The translations under genes and the position numbers were made by a program. The notes below the pieces were generated by a model. That model worked only from the letters and a program-made list of their open reading frames with translations, did not search any database and had not been told where the DNA came from. A stretch of 64,000 nt of DNA from Arcicella rigui (GTDB lineage: Bacteria > Bacteroidota > Bacteroidia > Cytophagales > Spirosomataceae). Positions 1 through 9,300 of the stretch are shown here, in pieces. The DNA is taken from contig NZ_JAYFUM010000006.1 of assembly GCF_034929435.1 (NCBI RefSeq), forward strand, positions 62,001 through 126,000, read 5' to 3'. Within the stretch, counting starts at the first letter, position 1, and each line of letters starts with the position of its first letter.

Positions 1-15
1 AAATTTTTTATCCTT

Positions 16-468
16 ATGAGAACACGTAACTTTTTCAACATCAGCTTAGTCTTTGGGCTTCTTTTTTCACTTTTCAGCTTGAATGCACAGGCTCAGAGTA
101 CACAGTTCACCGTAAATGTTTCTGGAATTAAATCCGCCAAAGGGCAAATTATCCTAAACGTTTTTAAAAACAGCGATGGCTACGAAAACGAAAAGCCCTA
201 CAAAATATTCAAGTATGATAAAAAAGCCCTTGTAAATGGTACTCTAAGTATCAAATGTACTTTGGAGGCTGGCGTTTATGGCATAACACTTTTAGATGAC
301 GAAAACACAAACGACAAATTAGATAAGTCATTTATCGGCATACCTAAAGAAGGTTTCGGCTTTTCAAACTTTTTTATGGAGAAGCTGAAAAAACCAGATT
401 TTGATGATTTTAAAGTCCAGATTAAGAACGAAAATATCAAAATAGACATAAAAGTAAAATATATGTAA
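16..468 (+). CDS. Secreted DUF2141 family protein
   Basis: A 150-residue protein with an N-terminal signal peptide (hydrophobic FFNISLVFGLLFSLFSL, likely cut after AQAQ). The body matches the DUF2141 family: one compact beta-rich domain with the signature GVYGITLLDDENTNDKLD followed by IGIPKEGFGFSN, at about residues 86-117. The family is widespread in Bacteroidota, exported, and of unknown function; the fold is probably immunoglobulin or transthyretin-like. The ATG at 16 sits directly before the signal peptide. The gap to the next gene is 189 bp and holds a hairpin, so it is probably transcribed separately. Family assignment is firm; no function can be given. Confidence 0.85.
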   Translation: MRTRNFFNISLVFGLLFSLFSLNAQAQSTQFTVNVSGIKSAKGQIILNVFKNSDGYENEKPYKIFKYDKKALVNGTLSIKCTLEAGVYGITLLDDENTNDKLDKSFIGIPKEGFGFSNFFMEKLKKPDFDDFKVQIKNENIKIDIKVKYM

Positions 469-601
469 GTTGTGGTATTGCAGGAAGAGTAGGGGATTAT
501 ATCTTTGGAATCTTTGTAATTTATTGATAAACAATGTTTTAAAGTATAGCCACTACTCCAGTTTGATAGCTGTTGACTTGCTAAGTAGATTTTTTAGGCA
601 A

Positions 602-631
602 ATGCTGGATTCAGAAGAGAGAGTCCAGCAT
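602..631 (+). terminator. Hairpin between the DUF2141 gene and the LytS kinase
   Basis: An 11-bp stem, ATGCTGGATTC at 602-612 paired with GAGTCCAGCAT at 621-631 (one G-T pair), with an 8-nt loop. A short T run follows at 637-640. It ends only 26 bases before the kinase start, so it could end transcription of the DUF2141 gene or be a leader structure of the kinase gene. The rest of the 469-657 gap shows nothing recognisable. Confidence 0.4.
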
Positions 632-657
632 GATGCTTTTCATCAAAATAAAACCTT

Positions 658-1701
658 ATGAAAATTACTTTACCCATAAAAAGTTTAATAGGAATCAACT
701 GGTTACTAACGGTTGTATTTAGCGGAATCGTTTGTCTATTTTTGTTCCAAAACAAAACCGAACAGCATCCTATCCTTTATACTTTTATGACCGCCCTCGC
801 CATAACCATTATCAGTTATGCGAATATTTATGTCATCATTTATCTATCGAAGAAATATGAATTAAATTCTCCCACATTTAGACTATACCGTTGCGTACTT
901 ACTTATATCATCAGTGCCATTACTTATCTGATTGTATGGCCTGTTTTTGCATTTTTTTCAAAAAAAGCATGGGAACAAGACGACTATGTTTTACTTCTTA
1001 CCTTCATTCTTTCAAGCGTACTTATCAATACGTTGATACTTGTTTTACAAGATTTTGTATTGTTACATACTCAGAAAGCACATACTGAATTGGAGCTTTC
1101 TAAACTAAAAACTGCACATGCAGAGGCGGCGAATTCACTTTTACAACAACAAATTCATCCTCATTTTCTCTTTAATTCGCTCAATACCGTGAAGTCTTTG
1201 TATAAAAAAGACCCTTTTGCTGGCGATACTTATATTGTTCATTTAGCCAATTTTCTGAGAGCCTCCATTTTTACACAAAGTACTAAAGTTTCAAAATTAG
1301 AAGTAGAATTAGCCCTTCTAAAAGATTATCTTGAAATGCAAAAATTTAGGTTTGGTTCAGCTTTATGCTGTTTGATAATGTTGCCCGACGAAATTATAGA
1401 TAACTACTATTTGCCTTCTTTTTCCTTGCAACCATTGTTAGAAAATGCCATTAAACATAATGAGCTTACAGAAGAAGCTCCTTTGAGAATAGTGGTTTGG
1501 CATATTGACGACAGAATAATTGTATCTAATAATTTACAGCGAAAAGCGGTTAAATTGGAATCTACCAACAACGGATTAGCAAACCTTTCTGAGCGTTACA
1601 GACTTTTGTCGAATGATGAAGTAATTATTAAAGAAGAAGATAAAGTATTTTCGGTAAGTATAAAACTATTGTCGAATGAATATAGTAATCATAGAAGATG
1701 A
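658..1701 (+). CDS. LytS-type membrane sensor histidine kinase
   Basis: A 347-residue kinase of the His_kinase (LytS/YehU) family. Four hydrophobic segments (about residues 11-30, 38-62, 76-100 and 109-135) form an integral-membrane sensor with no large periplasmic domain. The phosphoacceptor motif QQQIHPHFLFN lies at residues 163-173, with H169 the expected phosphorylated histidine. The ATP-binding N-box is PLLENAIKHN. The 3' end overlaps the response regulator by 26 bp, so the two genes are translationally coupled. The signal sensed cannot be read from sequence. Confidence 0.93.
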   Translation: MKITLPIKSLIGINWLLTVVFSGIVCLFLFQNKTEQHPILYTFMTALAITIISYANIYVIIYLSKKYELNSPTFRLYRCVLTYIISAITYLIVWPVFAFFSKKAWEQDDYVLLLTFILSSVLINTLILVLQDFVLLHTQKAHTELELSKLKTAHAEAANSLLQQQIHPHFLFNSLNTVKSLYKKDPFAGDTYIVHLANFLRASIFTQSTKVSKLEVELALLKDYLEMQKFRFGSALCCLIMLPDEIIDNYYLPSFSLQPLLENAIKHNELTEEAPLRIVVWHIDDRIIVSNNLQRKAVKLESTNNGLANLSERYRLLSNDEVIIKEEDKVFSVSIKLLSNEYSNHRR

Positions 1702-2440
1702 AAGATTGGTAGCTGACGACCTTGAAACGAATATCAGGCAATTATTAGACAAAGTGAGTGTCGTTCAACTTCGTAGTGTGAAAGAATCCATTGCTTATTT
1801 GAATACTGCTCCTGCTCCTGACTTGATTTTCAGTGATATACAATTGGGAGATGGACTCAGTTTTGAAGTTTTTGCTTCCATCAATAAGTCTGTACCAGTA
1901 ATATTTTGTACTGCCTATGACGAGTACGCTTTAGATGCTTTTAAAGCCAACGGAATTGATTATATCTTGAAGCCATTTACTTTGCAAATGCTTGAACAAG
2001 CTTTGAATAAATACAGTCAGTTAAAGCAAGTATTTTTGGCGAATCAAAATTTTCAGTATAATAATTTGATGCAAATGTTGAATGAACGCATTATTCAAAA
2101 GGCATCGTCAATCATTGTATATCATCAAGATAAAATCATTCCGATAAGTGTAGATGACATTGCCTTATTTTACTTAGAAGGCGAACTTACTCATTTACTT
2201 ACTTATTCAGGCAAAACGTATTATCCTAACAAATCGCTTGAAGAACTTGAGCGGATAGCTGGCAGTAGTTTCTTTAGGGCCAATCGTCAGTTTTTAGTTG
2301 CACGCAAAACGATTACTGATGTATCAAGTTTCTTTTCAAGAAAATTATCGCTTAACCTTTGCCTGCCTTTCAAAGAAAAAATCATTGTCAGCAAAGCAAA
2401 AGCATCTGTCTTTCTTGAGTGGCTTGCTAATACGGGTTAA
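1676..2440 (+). CDS. LytTR-type response regulator
   Basis: A 254-residue regulator with a CheY-like receiver (residues 1-120) and a C-terminal LytTR DNA-binding domain (about 145-250, including YHQDKIIPISVDDI and SSFFRANRQFLV). Acidic residues near the start (IIEDE), the phosphoacceptor D54 in FSDIQLGDG and the conserved lysine in YILKPF are all present. It is the cognate partner of the overlapping LytS kinase. Transcription ends at a strong hairpin at 2464-2493. The target genes are unknown; the adjacent outer-membrane protein on the opposite strand is one candidate. Confidence 0.93.
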   Translation: MNIVIIEDERLVADDLETNIRQLLDKVSVVQLRSVKESIAYLNTAPAPDLIFSDIQLGDGLSFEVFASINKSVPVIFCTAYDEYALDAFKANGIDYILKPFTLQMLEQALNKYSQLKQVFLANQNFQYNNLMQMLNERIIQKASSIIVYHQDKIIPISVDDIALFYLEGELTHLLTYSGKTYYPNKSLEELERIAGSSFFRANRQFLVARKTITDVSSFFSRKLSLNLCLPFKEKIIVSKAKASVFLEWLANTG

Positions 2441-2463
2441 AACGTATAATTGTATCAAAAAAT

Positions 2464-2493
2464 AAACCCTCACCGAAAGTCAGTGAGGGTTTT
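2464..2493. terminator. Bidirectional rho-independent terminator
   Basis: A 10-bp perfect stem, AAACCCTCAC (2464-2473) with GTGAGGGTTT (2483-2492), with a 9-base loop and U-rich tails in both directions. It lies between the convergent response regulator and outer-membrane protein genes and should serve both. Confidence 0.85.
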
Positions 2494-2514
2494 ATCACAT
2501 ACAGGTATTGATAA

Positions 2515-3102
2515 TTAAAACAGATAGAAAATACTTACTTGTGCTGAATTATTGGTAAAGTCATTCTTGATGATGGGGAGGTCTAAATTGCTTAATTTTG
2601 AAATACCATAAATATATCTTGCTCCTATTCCCAAGCCACTTTCAGTTTGATAACCTAAACCTCCAACCGCAGCTACATCGACTTTTTTGGCAAATTCTGA
2701 GCCATTTAAACCACTTATATCTTCCTTGAGTTTCATTCCTACTTGTGGGCCAGCTTCAAAATAAATACCTGACTCTGTGCGGTATTTTAATAGAAAAGGT
2801 ACGGCTAAGTAATAAATCTTTGCATCTTGACTTCCCCATAAACTCCCTTTCAATTTAGCTCCTTGTGTAGAAAACAAAAACTCCTCTTGAATTGATAATC
2901 CTTCCGTTAGCTTTAAGCCGACGATTGCTCCAGCATGAAAGCCTAACAAAGCATCAGTATCGAAATTAGCATTATTAAAATTACTGTAATTAGCGCCTCC
3001 TTTTACACCAAATTGTAATCTTTGTAAGAGATTTTTGATTGGACTTTGTCCGAAACTATTGGTTGTGAATAAAATAACACCCAAGACAATTAGTTTTTTC
3101 AT
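2515..3102 (-). CDS. Outer-membrane beta-barrel protein (PorT-like)
   Basis: A 195-residue protein with a signal peptide (MKKLIVLGVILFTTNSFGQ) and an OMP_b-brl_2 type barrel. Alternating hydrophobic strands start at FGVKGGANYSNF, and the C-terminus ends in an aromatic residue (VSIFYLF), as needed for BAM-dependent outer-membrane insertion. The length suggests an 8-strand barrel. Such proteins are very common in Bacteroidota and mostly have no known function. It is monocistronic. Confidence 0.85.
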   Translation of the reverse strand: MKKLIVLGVILFTTNSFGQSPIKNLLQRLQFGVKGGANYSNFNNANFDTDALLGFHAGAIVGLKLTEGLSIQEEFLFSTQGAKLKGSLWGSQDAKIYYLAVPFLLKYRTESGIYFEAGPQVGMKLKEDISGLNGSEFAKKVDVAAVGGLGYQTESGLGIGARYIYGISKLSNLDLPIIKNDFTNNSAQVSIFYLF

Positions 3103-3130
3103 TTTGATGAATCATTTGATAGTTTAGTAA

Positions 3131-3151
3131 ATTCAAGCACCTTGCTTGAAT
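3131..3151. promoter_or_regulatory. Palindrome upstream of the barrel-protein gene
   Basis: A perfect 9-bp inverted repeat, ATTCAAGCA (3131-3139) and TGCTTGAAT (3143-3151), with a 3-base spacer. It lies 29-49 bp upstream of the minus-strand start at 3102, inside the expected promoter or leader. It could be an operator or a 5' mRNA hairpin. No matching -7 box was found on that strand. Confidence 0.3.
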
Positions 3152-3552
3152 ATTTGATGATCAAAATTCACTATAATTAACCTGTCGATGAAGGATAACG
3201 AAAGCGAAGCGGGCAAAATCAAGGATGAAATAGCGTATTGGAAACCCCAAATTTTTTGTGATGTAAGAGCTTGTGTAGAAAAATAAGACCTCAAAATATT
3301 AATATTTACTCATGAAGTTAATAGCATTCTTTCGAAATTATATTGGCTTATAATCAATGCTTTAAGCCTGATGTTATCTTATCAGTCAATAAAAAAATAA
3401 CGGATTAGTAATAATTGCGACTCGTATAAATTATATCATATTTCAGCAATAAACGCTTGTCTATGTGGATTTACAGATAGAAGATATGGCTTGATAAATA
3501 ATTTCTTTTATTACAATATTGATAAATTAGGAAAAAGTAACGTAGCCTTGCT
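3152..3552. other. Gene-free AT-rich gap
   Basis: About 400 bp without a credible reading frame, RNA gene or repeat. It separates the divergent barrel-protein gene and the small gene at 3579, so it must hold both promoters, but only the plus-strand -7 box at its right end can be pointed to. Confidence 0.6.
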
Positions 3553-3560
3553 TATTTTTG
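3553..3560 (+). promoter_or_regulatory. -7 box of the 78-residue gene
   Basis: TATTTTTG matches the Bacteroidota -7 consensus TAnnTTTG. It lies 18 bp before the ATG at 3579. No TTG at the expected -33 spacing was found, so the match rests on one element. Confidence 0.35.
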
Positions 3561-3578
3561 CCAATTAAACAATCAATC

Positions 3579-3815
3579 ATGGAAGAAAAAGAATTTGTAC
3601 CAGCCATTCTAACCGCCCAATGGAAAATGCTTCAAAGAGGCAGAAATGCCAAGTTTAGGTCTGGCAGGTTCAGAGATTCTATGATGAAACACTTAGCCCT
3701 GAAAGAATCACAAGTAAATACATTTTACGCCATCATCAACGGTAAAAAAGCCATCGAAACAGGCTACATCAAATACGCCAAGGATTTGATGAAACATTGT
3801 CTTTTGATTCGGTAG
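3579..3815 (+). CDS. Small basic protein, possible helix-turn-helix
   Basis: A 78-residue protein that I do not recognise. The ATG at 3579 is preferred to the in-frame TTG at 3558, which lies inside the -7 box. The composition is basic (RGRNAKFRSGRFR). The segment HLALKESQVNTFYAIINGKK resembles the recognition part of an XRE-like helix-turn-helix, which suggests DNA binding, but this is inference from a pattern. It lies just upstream of the sigma factor that opens glycan locus 1, in the same direction and with its own promoter, so it may or may not belong to that locus. Confidence 0.55.
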   Translation: MEEKEFVPAILTAQWKMLQRGRNAKFRSGRFRDSMMKHLALKESQVNTFYAIINGKKAIETGYIKYAKDLMKHCLLIR

Positions 3816-3883
3816 CTGTAAAAATTTTATATCGAGGAAATACTTCCAACTTGCTTTTCTGCTACCATCATTGAGTATAAGTC

Positions 3884-3912
3884 TTGATAAACCACTTATT
3901 TAAGTATCTTTG
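3884..3912 (+). promoter_or_regulatory. Promoter of the locus 1 sigma factor
   Basis: TTG at 3884-3886 and TATCTTTG at 3905-3912 are separated by 18 bp. This matches the Bacteroidota promoter pattern TTG-N17-23-TAnnTTTG. Transcription would start about 25 bases before the ATG at 3947. Confidence 0.65.
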
Positions 3913-3946
3913 CAGAAAAATAATACTTTACCAATAATTTGTAAAA

Positions 3947-4555
3947 ATGTTCAAAGAATTACCTGGTGATTCTAAAGAGAAGCTTCTTTGGGCTCAAATA
4001 AAAAATAGCGACGAAAAAGCGTATGAGGAACTTATCAGACAGTTTTATCAAATCCTTTATAATTATGGAATCAGATTGGTAAATGATGAAGATTATGTAA
4101 AAGACTGTGTTCAAGATGTTTTCATGGAAATTTGGGTCAGAAGATTTACTCTTGGCGATACAGATTTTGTAAAGTACTATTTGTTGAAATCTTTGAGAAG
4201 ACGTATTTTCAGAGAATACAATAAGTGGTTTTCTCAGTCGAGCGAACTTGACGAAGATTATAATTTTGAAGTAGATTTTTCTATCGAAACAGAATTGATT
4301 AAACAACAAACTTCTGAAGAACAAATTCAAAAAATTGAACATCTGCTCAATAAACTTCCCAAGCGTCAGAAAGAAGCGATTTATTTAAAATTCTATCAAG
4401 ATTTAAGCAACGAACAAATTGCAGAAGTACTTGGCGTGAATCGTCAGTCGGTGTATAATTTACTGTACGAAGCCCTCAGAAAACTGAGAAATGAATGGAC
4501 AAATGATTTTGTAAGTTTGTACGCCTTATTGATGTTGTTGAAATATAATCATTGA
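3947..4555 (+). CDS. ECF sigma-70 factor (FecI-like), locus 1
   Basis: A 202-residue ECF sigma factor. Region 2 (DEDYVKDCVQDVFMEIW, about residues 45-61) contacts core polymerase and the -10 element. Region 4 (LPKRQKEAIYLKFYQDLSN, then EQIAEVLGVNRQSVYNLL) is the -35-binding helix-turn-helix. It belongs to the Bacteroidota expansion that pairs with FecR anti-sigma factors and STN-bearing SusC transducers; FecR follows at 5091 and SusC at 6389. It is expected to switch on locus 1 when SusC binds its glycan. Its last ten codons are duplicated downstream (see the repeat at 4529). Confidence 0.9.
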   Translation: MFKELPGDSKEKLLWAQIKNSDEKAYEELIRQFYQILYNYGIRLVNDEDYVKDCVQDVFMEIWVRRFTLGDTDFVKYYLLKSLRRRIFREYNKWFSQSSELDEDYNFEVDFSIETELIKQQTSEEQIQKIEHLLNKLPKRQKEAIYLKFYQDLSNEQIAEVLGVNRQSVYNLLYEALRKLRNEWTNDFVSLYALLMLLKYNH

Positions 4556-4637
4556 GTTTGAATAAGTTTTGAGCCTTGAGCTATGAGCTTTGAGCCTTCT
4601 TGTTGATGTTGTTGAAATACAATCATTGAGTTTGAAT
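4529..4637. repeat. 35-bp direct repeat duplicating the sigma gene's 3' end
   Basis: The 35 bases at 4529-4563, including the last nine codons and stop of the sigma gene, recur at 4603-4637 with one mismatch (T to C). The 39-base spacer is made of the AGCT-type words (GAGCCTTGAGCTATGAGC). The period is 74 bp. This looks either like a partial tandem duplication or like insertion of the word element with a long flanking duplication. Confidence 0.85.
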
Positions 4638-5090
4638 GTAATGTTTTAGGCTGTAAGTATTAAGATTAAAAGATAAAATGCGAAAGTTTGAAAGCAATTG
4701 ATGTTTTGTGATTTCTGATTTCGGGAATTGGATAAAATACTTTCAAAAAGCGTCTTATTGAGCCGAAATCCGACATCTGAAATCCGATAGCATTTTTTAC
4801 AACCCTTCACACAGTCCGAACTCAGCATTCACAACTCATCACTCATTCATATTTGCTTTATAATCTTGTGTTTTTCAGTAGTTTAAATAATTACTGATAA
4901 GGATTTTTTTGTCTTTTCAGAAATAAAGAATAGTAAAAAGAGTAGAATAAATAGCCTTAAAATAAGCCACATTTTAGTACTTGCTTCAAATGGATAATTT
5001 TTTCTAAAAAAAATTACAAAAATTACAGTAGATATATAAAAGCCCCTGCATATTGTTAATAGAAGCATTTACTTAGACCTACGATATAAA
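4638..5090. repeat. Intergenic dispersed words before FecR
   Basis: This gap between sigma factor and FecR has no credible gene. It holds inverted copies of the ATCCGAAATC word family: GATTTCGG at 4717-4724 opposes CCGAAATC at 4763-4770. A run of words such as CATTCACAACTCATCACTCA lies near 4830. The last 200 bp are plain AT-rich sequence. No TAnnTTTG box was found before FecR, so FecR may be co-transcribed with the sigma factor. Confidence 0.5.
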
Positions 5091-6185
5091 ATGAAACCAT
5101 ATCAAGCATTTGAACTTGAAGATTTCTTGTTAGATGAATCATTTCTGGAATGGGTGCAAAACCCAAAGCCAGAAACAGATGCGTTTTGGCAGCATTGGAT
5201 AAAAGAAAATCCAGCAAAAGAAAAAGTACTGTTAGAAGCCAAAGCCCTGATTTTATCTATCAGTGTTAAACCTTTTCAAGAAATTCCAGAGGCTAAGGTT
5301 GAAGAACATATTCAGGAGATTTTGGAAAAAATTTCCCAACAACAAGAAGTAAAAAGTATAGTTCAACCTGCTTTTTATCGTAGTCAATGGCTAAAAATTG
5401 CGGCAAGTATTATTATTTGCTTGGGTTTGGCGTGGGTATTTTATGCTTCACAAATGAGTGAAAAGACCGACGAGCCTGCCTACAATGCTCTGTTGGCTGA
5501 AGTGAAACAGCCTTTGGTGGAACAAGTAAATTTGGAAGATGAAGCAAAAATCATTCACTTGAGCGACGGTAGTTCGGTGACAATGTATAAAAATAGTAGA
5601 TTGAGTTTCCCGAAAAAATTTGAGCAAGATAAGCGAGAAGTGTATTTAACAGGAAATGCTTTTTTCAGCATTGTAAAAGCTCCACAGCGTCCGTTTTATG
5701 TGCATGCAGGCGGAATTGTCACCAGAGTTTTAGGAACAAGCTTTTTTGTGAAAGCTCCAGCGAAATCTAAAAATGTTGAAGTAGAGGTAATTACGGGAAA
5801 AGTTTCTGTCTTTGAGAAAAAAGCGAGCCAAAATAATGGGGTAATTCTTACGCCCAATCAGAAGGTTACTTACTTTGAAGGACAAAATCATTTTGTGACG
5901 GGACTTATCGACAACCCACAACCACAAAAAAACAATCAGCAAGCACAAGCCTATAATTTTGATTTTAGCGATACGCCACTTTCGGAAGTATTAGAAAAAT
6001 TATCACTTGCTTATGGCGTAAGGATAGAAGTAGATAATGAAAAACTTTATAATTGTCCGCTCACTGCCAATATTACCCAACAACCTTTGTACACCAAACT
6101 GGAAATCATTTGCGAAGCCATCAATGGAAGTTATGAAATCAAAGGCACAGCGATTTTGGTTAGCGGTAAAGGTTGCGATAACTAA
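5091..6185 (+). CDS. FecR-family anti-sigma factor, locus 1
   Basis: A 364-residue single-pass inner-membrane regulator. The cytoplasmic N-terminal region (1-98) would bind the sigma factor. One membrane helix follows at about 101-119 (WLKIAASIIICLGLAWVFYA). A periplasmic FecR domain (IIHLSDGSSVTMYKNSRLSF onward, with VLGTSFFVKA) and a C-terminal DUF4974 domain (FDFSDTPLSEVLEKLSLAYG) complete it. DUF4974 is the part thought to contact the STN domain of the SusC partner. It lies between its sigma factor and SusC, as in standard trans-envelope signalling loci. Confidence 0.92.
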   Translation: MKPYQAFELEDFLLDESFLEWVQNPKPETDAFWQHWIKENPAKEKVLLEAKALILSISVKPFQEIPEAKVEEHIQEILEKISQQQEVKSIVQPAFYRSQWLKIAASIIICLGLAWVFYASQMSEKTDEPAYNALLAEVKQPLVEQVNLEDEAKIIHLSDGSSVTMYKNSRLSFPKKFEQDKREVYLTGNAFFSIVKAPQRPFYVHAGGIVTRVLGTSFFVKAPAKSKNVEVEVITGKVSVFEKKASQNNGVILTPNQKVTYFEGQNHFVTGLIDNPQPQKNNQQAQAYNFDFSDTPLSEVLEKLSLAYGVRIEVDNEKLYNCPLTANITQQPLYTKLEIICEAINGSYEIKGTAILVSGKGCDN

Positions 6186-6263
6186 GCTTACATAACCTTT
6201 CAATACTCACAATTAAATATTTTGAATAGAATGGAAAAATAAAAACATCTTGAAAAAAAGTAA

Positions 6264-6292
6264 GGCTGACAATGTTCCCAGCATTGCCAGCC
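6264..6292 (+). promoter_or_regulatory. GC-rich leader hairpin upstream of susC 1
   Basis: An 11-bp stem, GGCTGACAATG (6264-6274) with CATTGCCAGCC (6282-6292), one A-C mismatch and a 7-base loop. It lies in the 200-bp gap between FecR and SusC, within a patch much richer in G and C than its surroundings. It could be an attenuator or a processing site that sets the high SusC level relative to FecR. Confidence 0.45.
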
Positions 6293-6388
6293 CGAACGCT
6301 CGTCCTACGGAGCTTACCTACACTTTTAGAAAGTGATAGGCTTAATTTGTCATGCTTAAAAACAACAATTAACAAATCATCCAAAAAT

Positions 6389-9300
6389 ATGAAAAAAATT
6401 CGACAAACCAGTAGATTGCTACTGCTTGCTATGAAAATATCGCTTATTCAGCTTGCCCTATCGTTTATATTTGCCACATTTTCGTATGGCATTGATACCA
6501 AAGCCCAAGAATTTCTCAATAAATCCATTAGCCTAAGTGCGTCTAATGAAAAACTTAAAACGGTTCTTGAAAAAATAGAAGAACAAACTTCTGTGAAGTT
6601 TATATATAGTTCAAAGGTGATTCAGGCAAATCGTAAAGTAAATTTTGCGGTTAGACAACAACGCCTCTCGGATGTATTGACTGGACTTTTTAGTCCTTTA
6701 AACCTTCGTTATAGAATTATTGATGGACAAATTATTTTAAGTCTGAATGATAATACTTCAAGTCCCGTTTTTCCCCAAAACGAAAACACCGTAGAAATAC
6801 CTCAGCCCGTAGATAAAACTATCAAAGGGAAAGTGACCGACGTAGAGAAAGGCGAAGGCATGGCTGGCGTAAGTGTTTTTGTAAAAGGAACACAAAGAGG
6901 AACAACTACCGACCCTGATGGTAATTATAGTATCACTGTTCCAAACGATGCCGACGTACTTATCTTTAGCTTTGTTGGATACGAGAAACAGGAGATTGCG
7001 ATTGGTGGTCGTATAACTATAAACGTTAGCTTAAAAGTAGATGTAAAATCATTAGATGAGGTAGTTGTTGTTGGTTATGGTACGCAAAAAAAGGTGACTT
7101 TAACGGGTTCGGTATCGGAAGTAAAAGGCACTGAAATTGTAAAAAGCCCACAGCCAAACTTATCTAATTCATTGGCTGGTCGTTTCTCTGGTTTTGTTGC
7201 CAACAACAGAGGTGGCGAACCGGGATATGATGGGTCAAGTTATACGGTAAGAGGTTTTGCTTCAACTGGCAACAACGATGTGCTAATTGTTGTGGATGGA
7301 ATTCCCGGACAAGTAGGTGGTTTAGAGCGTTTAGACCCTAACGATATTGAAAGTATTTCTATTTTGAAAGATGCTTCGGCAGCCGTTTACGGGAGTAGAG
7401 CAGCCAATGGTGTGATTTTGGTTACAACTAAAAGAGGTGGCACAGGAAAACCAACCATTTCATATAGTTTCAACCAAGGATTTAGTTCACCAACTCGCCT
7501 TCCAAAATTAGCGGATGCTCCTACTTATGCTACTATTTTGAATGAGATTGATTATTACAACAATCCAGCAGGGGGCATGAATCAGCATTACAGTGCGGAT
7601 GAAATTGCAAAATTTGCCAATGTTTCAGACCCAATTAATTACCCAAATACCAACTGGCAAAAAGAAACGCTTAAAAGTGTAGCTTTACAAAATCAGCATA
7701 GTTTAAGTATCAATGGCGGAACTGAAAACACGAAATATTACCTTTCACTTGGAACAATTTTTCAAGATGGTTTATACAAAAATGGCGTTACTCAGTACAA
7801 ACAATACAATTTTAGGTCGAATGTAGAAACTAACATTACTGAAAATTTCAAAGTTAGTTTATCCTTATCAGGTCGTCAGGAAGATAGACAATATCCTACT
7901 ACTGGTGCAGGAAATATTTTCCGTTCTATTTACAGAGCTTATCCAACGGTTGTTTCGGTGTATCCAAATGGTTTACCTTCAACTGGCGTTGAAAACTCAA
8001 ACCCAGTAGTTTTAGCTACTTCGGTGGGTGGAACAAGTTTGAATCCAACAACAGTTTTCAATGGGATTCTTCGAGCAAGCTATACGCTTCCATTCGTAAA
8101 AGGATTAAGTATTGATGGTTTTTATTCTGCTGATAGGTCTTATAATTTTACCAAAACTTTCAGTACGCCATATCCGCTGTATTCATACAGTAAAGCATCG
8201 GATACTTATAACAGAGTTATTACAGGTGGTTCTGCTGGTTTAGCAACTTTGGGCGAATCGCAGGTAAATACAAATATGGCAGTTCAAAACATTAAGTTGA
8301 ACTATAATTTACACACGGGTAATCATAGTCTTAGTGCATTTGTGGCTTACGAGCAAAGTAAAAACTCACAAGAAACTTTTGGAGCAGGCAGAATCAATTA
8401 TCCTACGGTTTCTACGCCAGAATTATCACAAGGTGGTGCAGCCGCAACAGATAAAAGTAACTATGGAAGTAGTTATCATTTTACCAGAAAAAGTTATATC
8501 GGTAGAGCAGCCTACAACTTTTCTGAAAAATACTTAGCCGAATTACAGATGCGTGTGGATGGTTCGTCTATTTTCCCAGAAGGAAAACAATATGGTTTTT
8601 TCCCTTCTATTTCAGCAGGATGGAGAGTTTCAGAAGAGCCTTGGTTTAAAGTAAAAGCTATTAGTGATTTAAAATTAAGAGCTTCTTATGGTTCATTGGG
8701 TAATGATAATGTGGGTCAGTTCCAGTATTACAACAATTACTCATTCAATAATACTTATGTGATTGGCTCAAATACCATTCATTCAGGTATTGATTTGACT
8801 AAATTAGCCAACCCAGATATTACTTGGGAAGTTGCTAAGAAAATGGACTTAGGTTTGAACACTGTATTATTCAAAAATATTTCATGGGAATTTATTTATT
8901 TTGAACAACAACGTTCAAACATTCTTGCTACCAGAAATGCTTCAATTCCAAATGTGTCGGGTATCGTAAACCCTTACGGTTCAGGAACATTAGTGCCTGA
9001 TGAAAACATCGGAAAAGTAAATAACAAAGGTTTTGAAACCAGTCTAAGTTATAATCACTCAGGAGAATTCAGATATAATATTTCAGCCAACTTTACTTAT
9101 GCTAAAAGCAAAGTGATTTTTATTGACGAAGCTGCTGGTGCATTGCCTTACCAACGCCAAACGGGTCGCCCACTTTATACGTATCAGTTGTATAATGCTA
9201 TCGGAATTTTCAAAACGAAAGCAGAATTAGATGCTTACCCACACGTTTCGGGGGCTCAATTAGGAGATTTAATTTTGGAAGATTATAACAAAGATGGTAA

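Noticed and set aside
470..661. 63-codon plus-strand frame between DUF2141 and the kinase
   Set aside because: It has no recognisable motif, spans the hairpin at 602-631 and overlaps the kinase start; composition is not protein-like.
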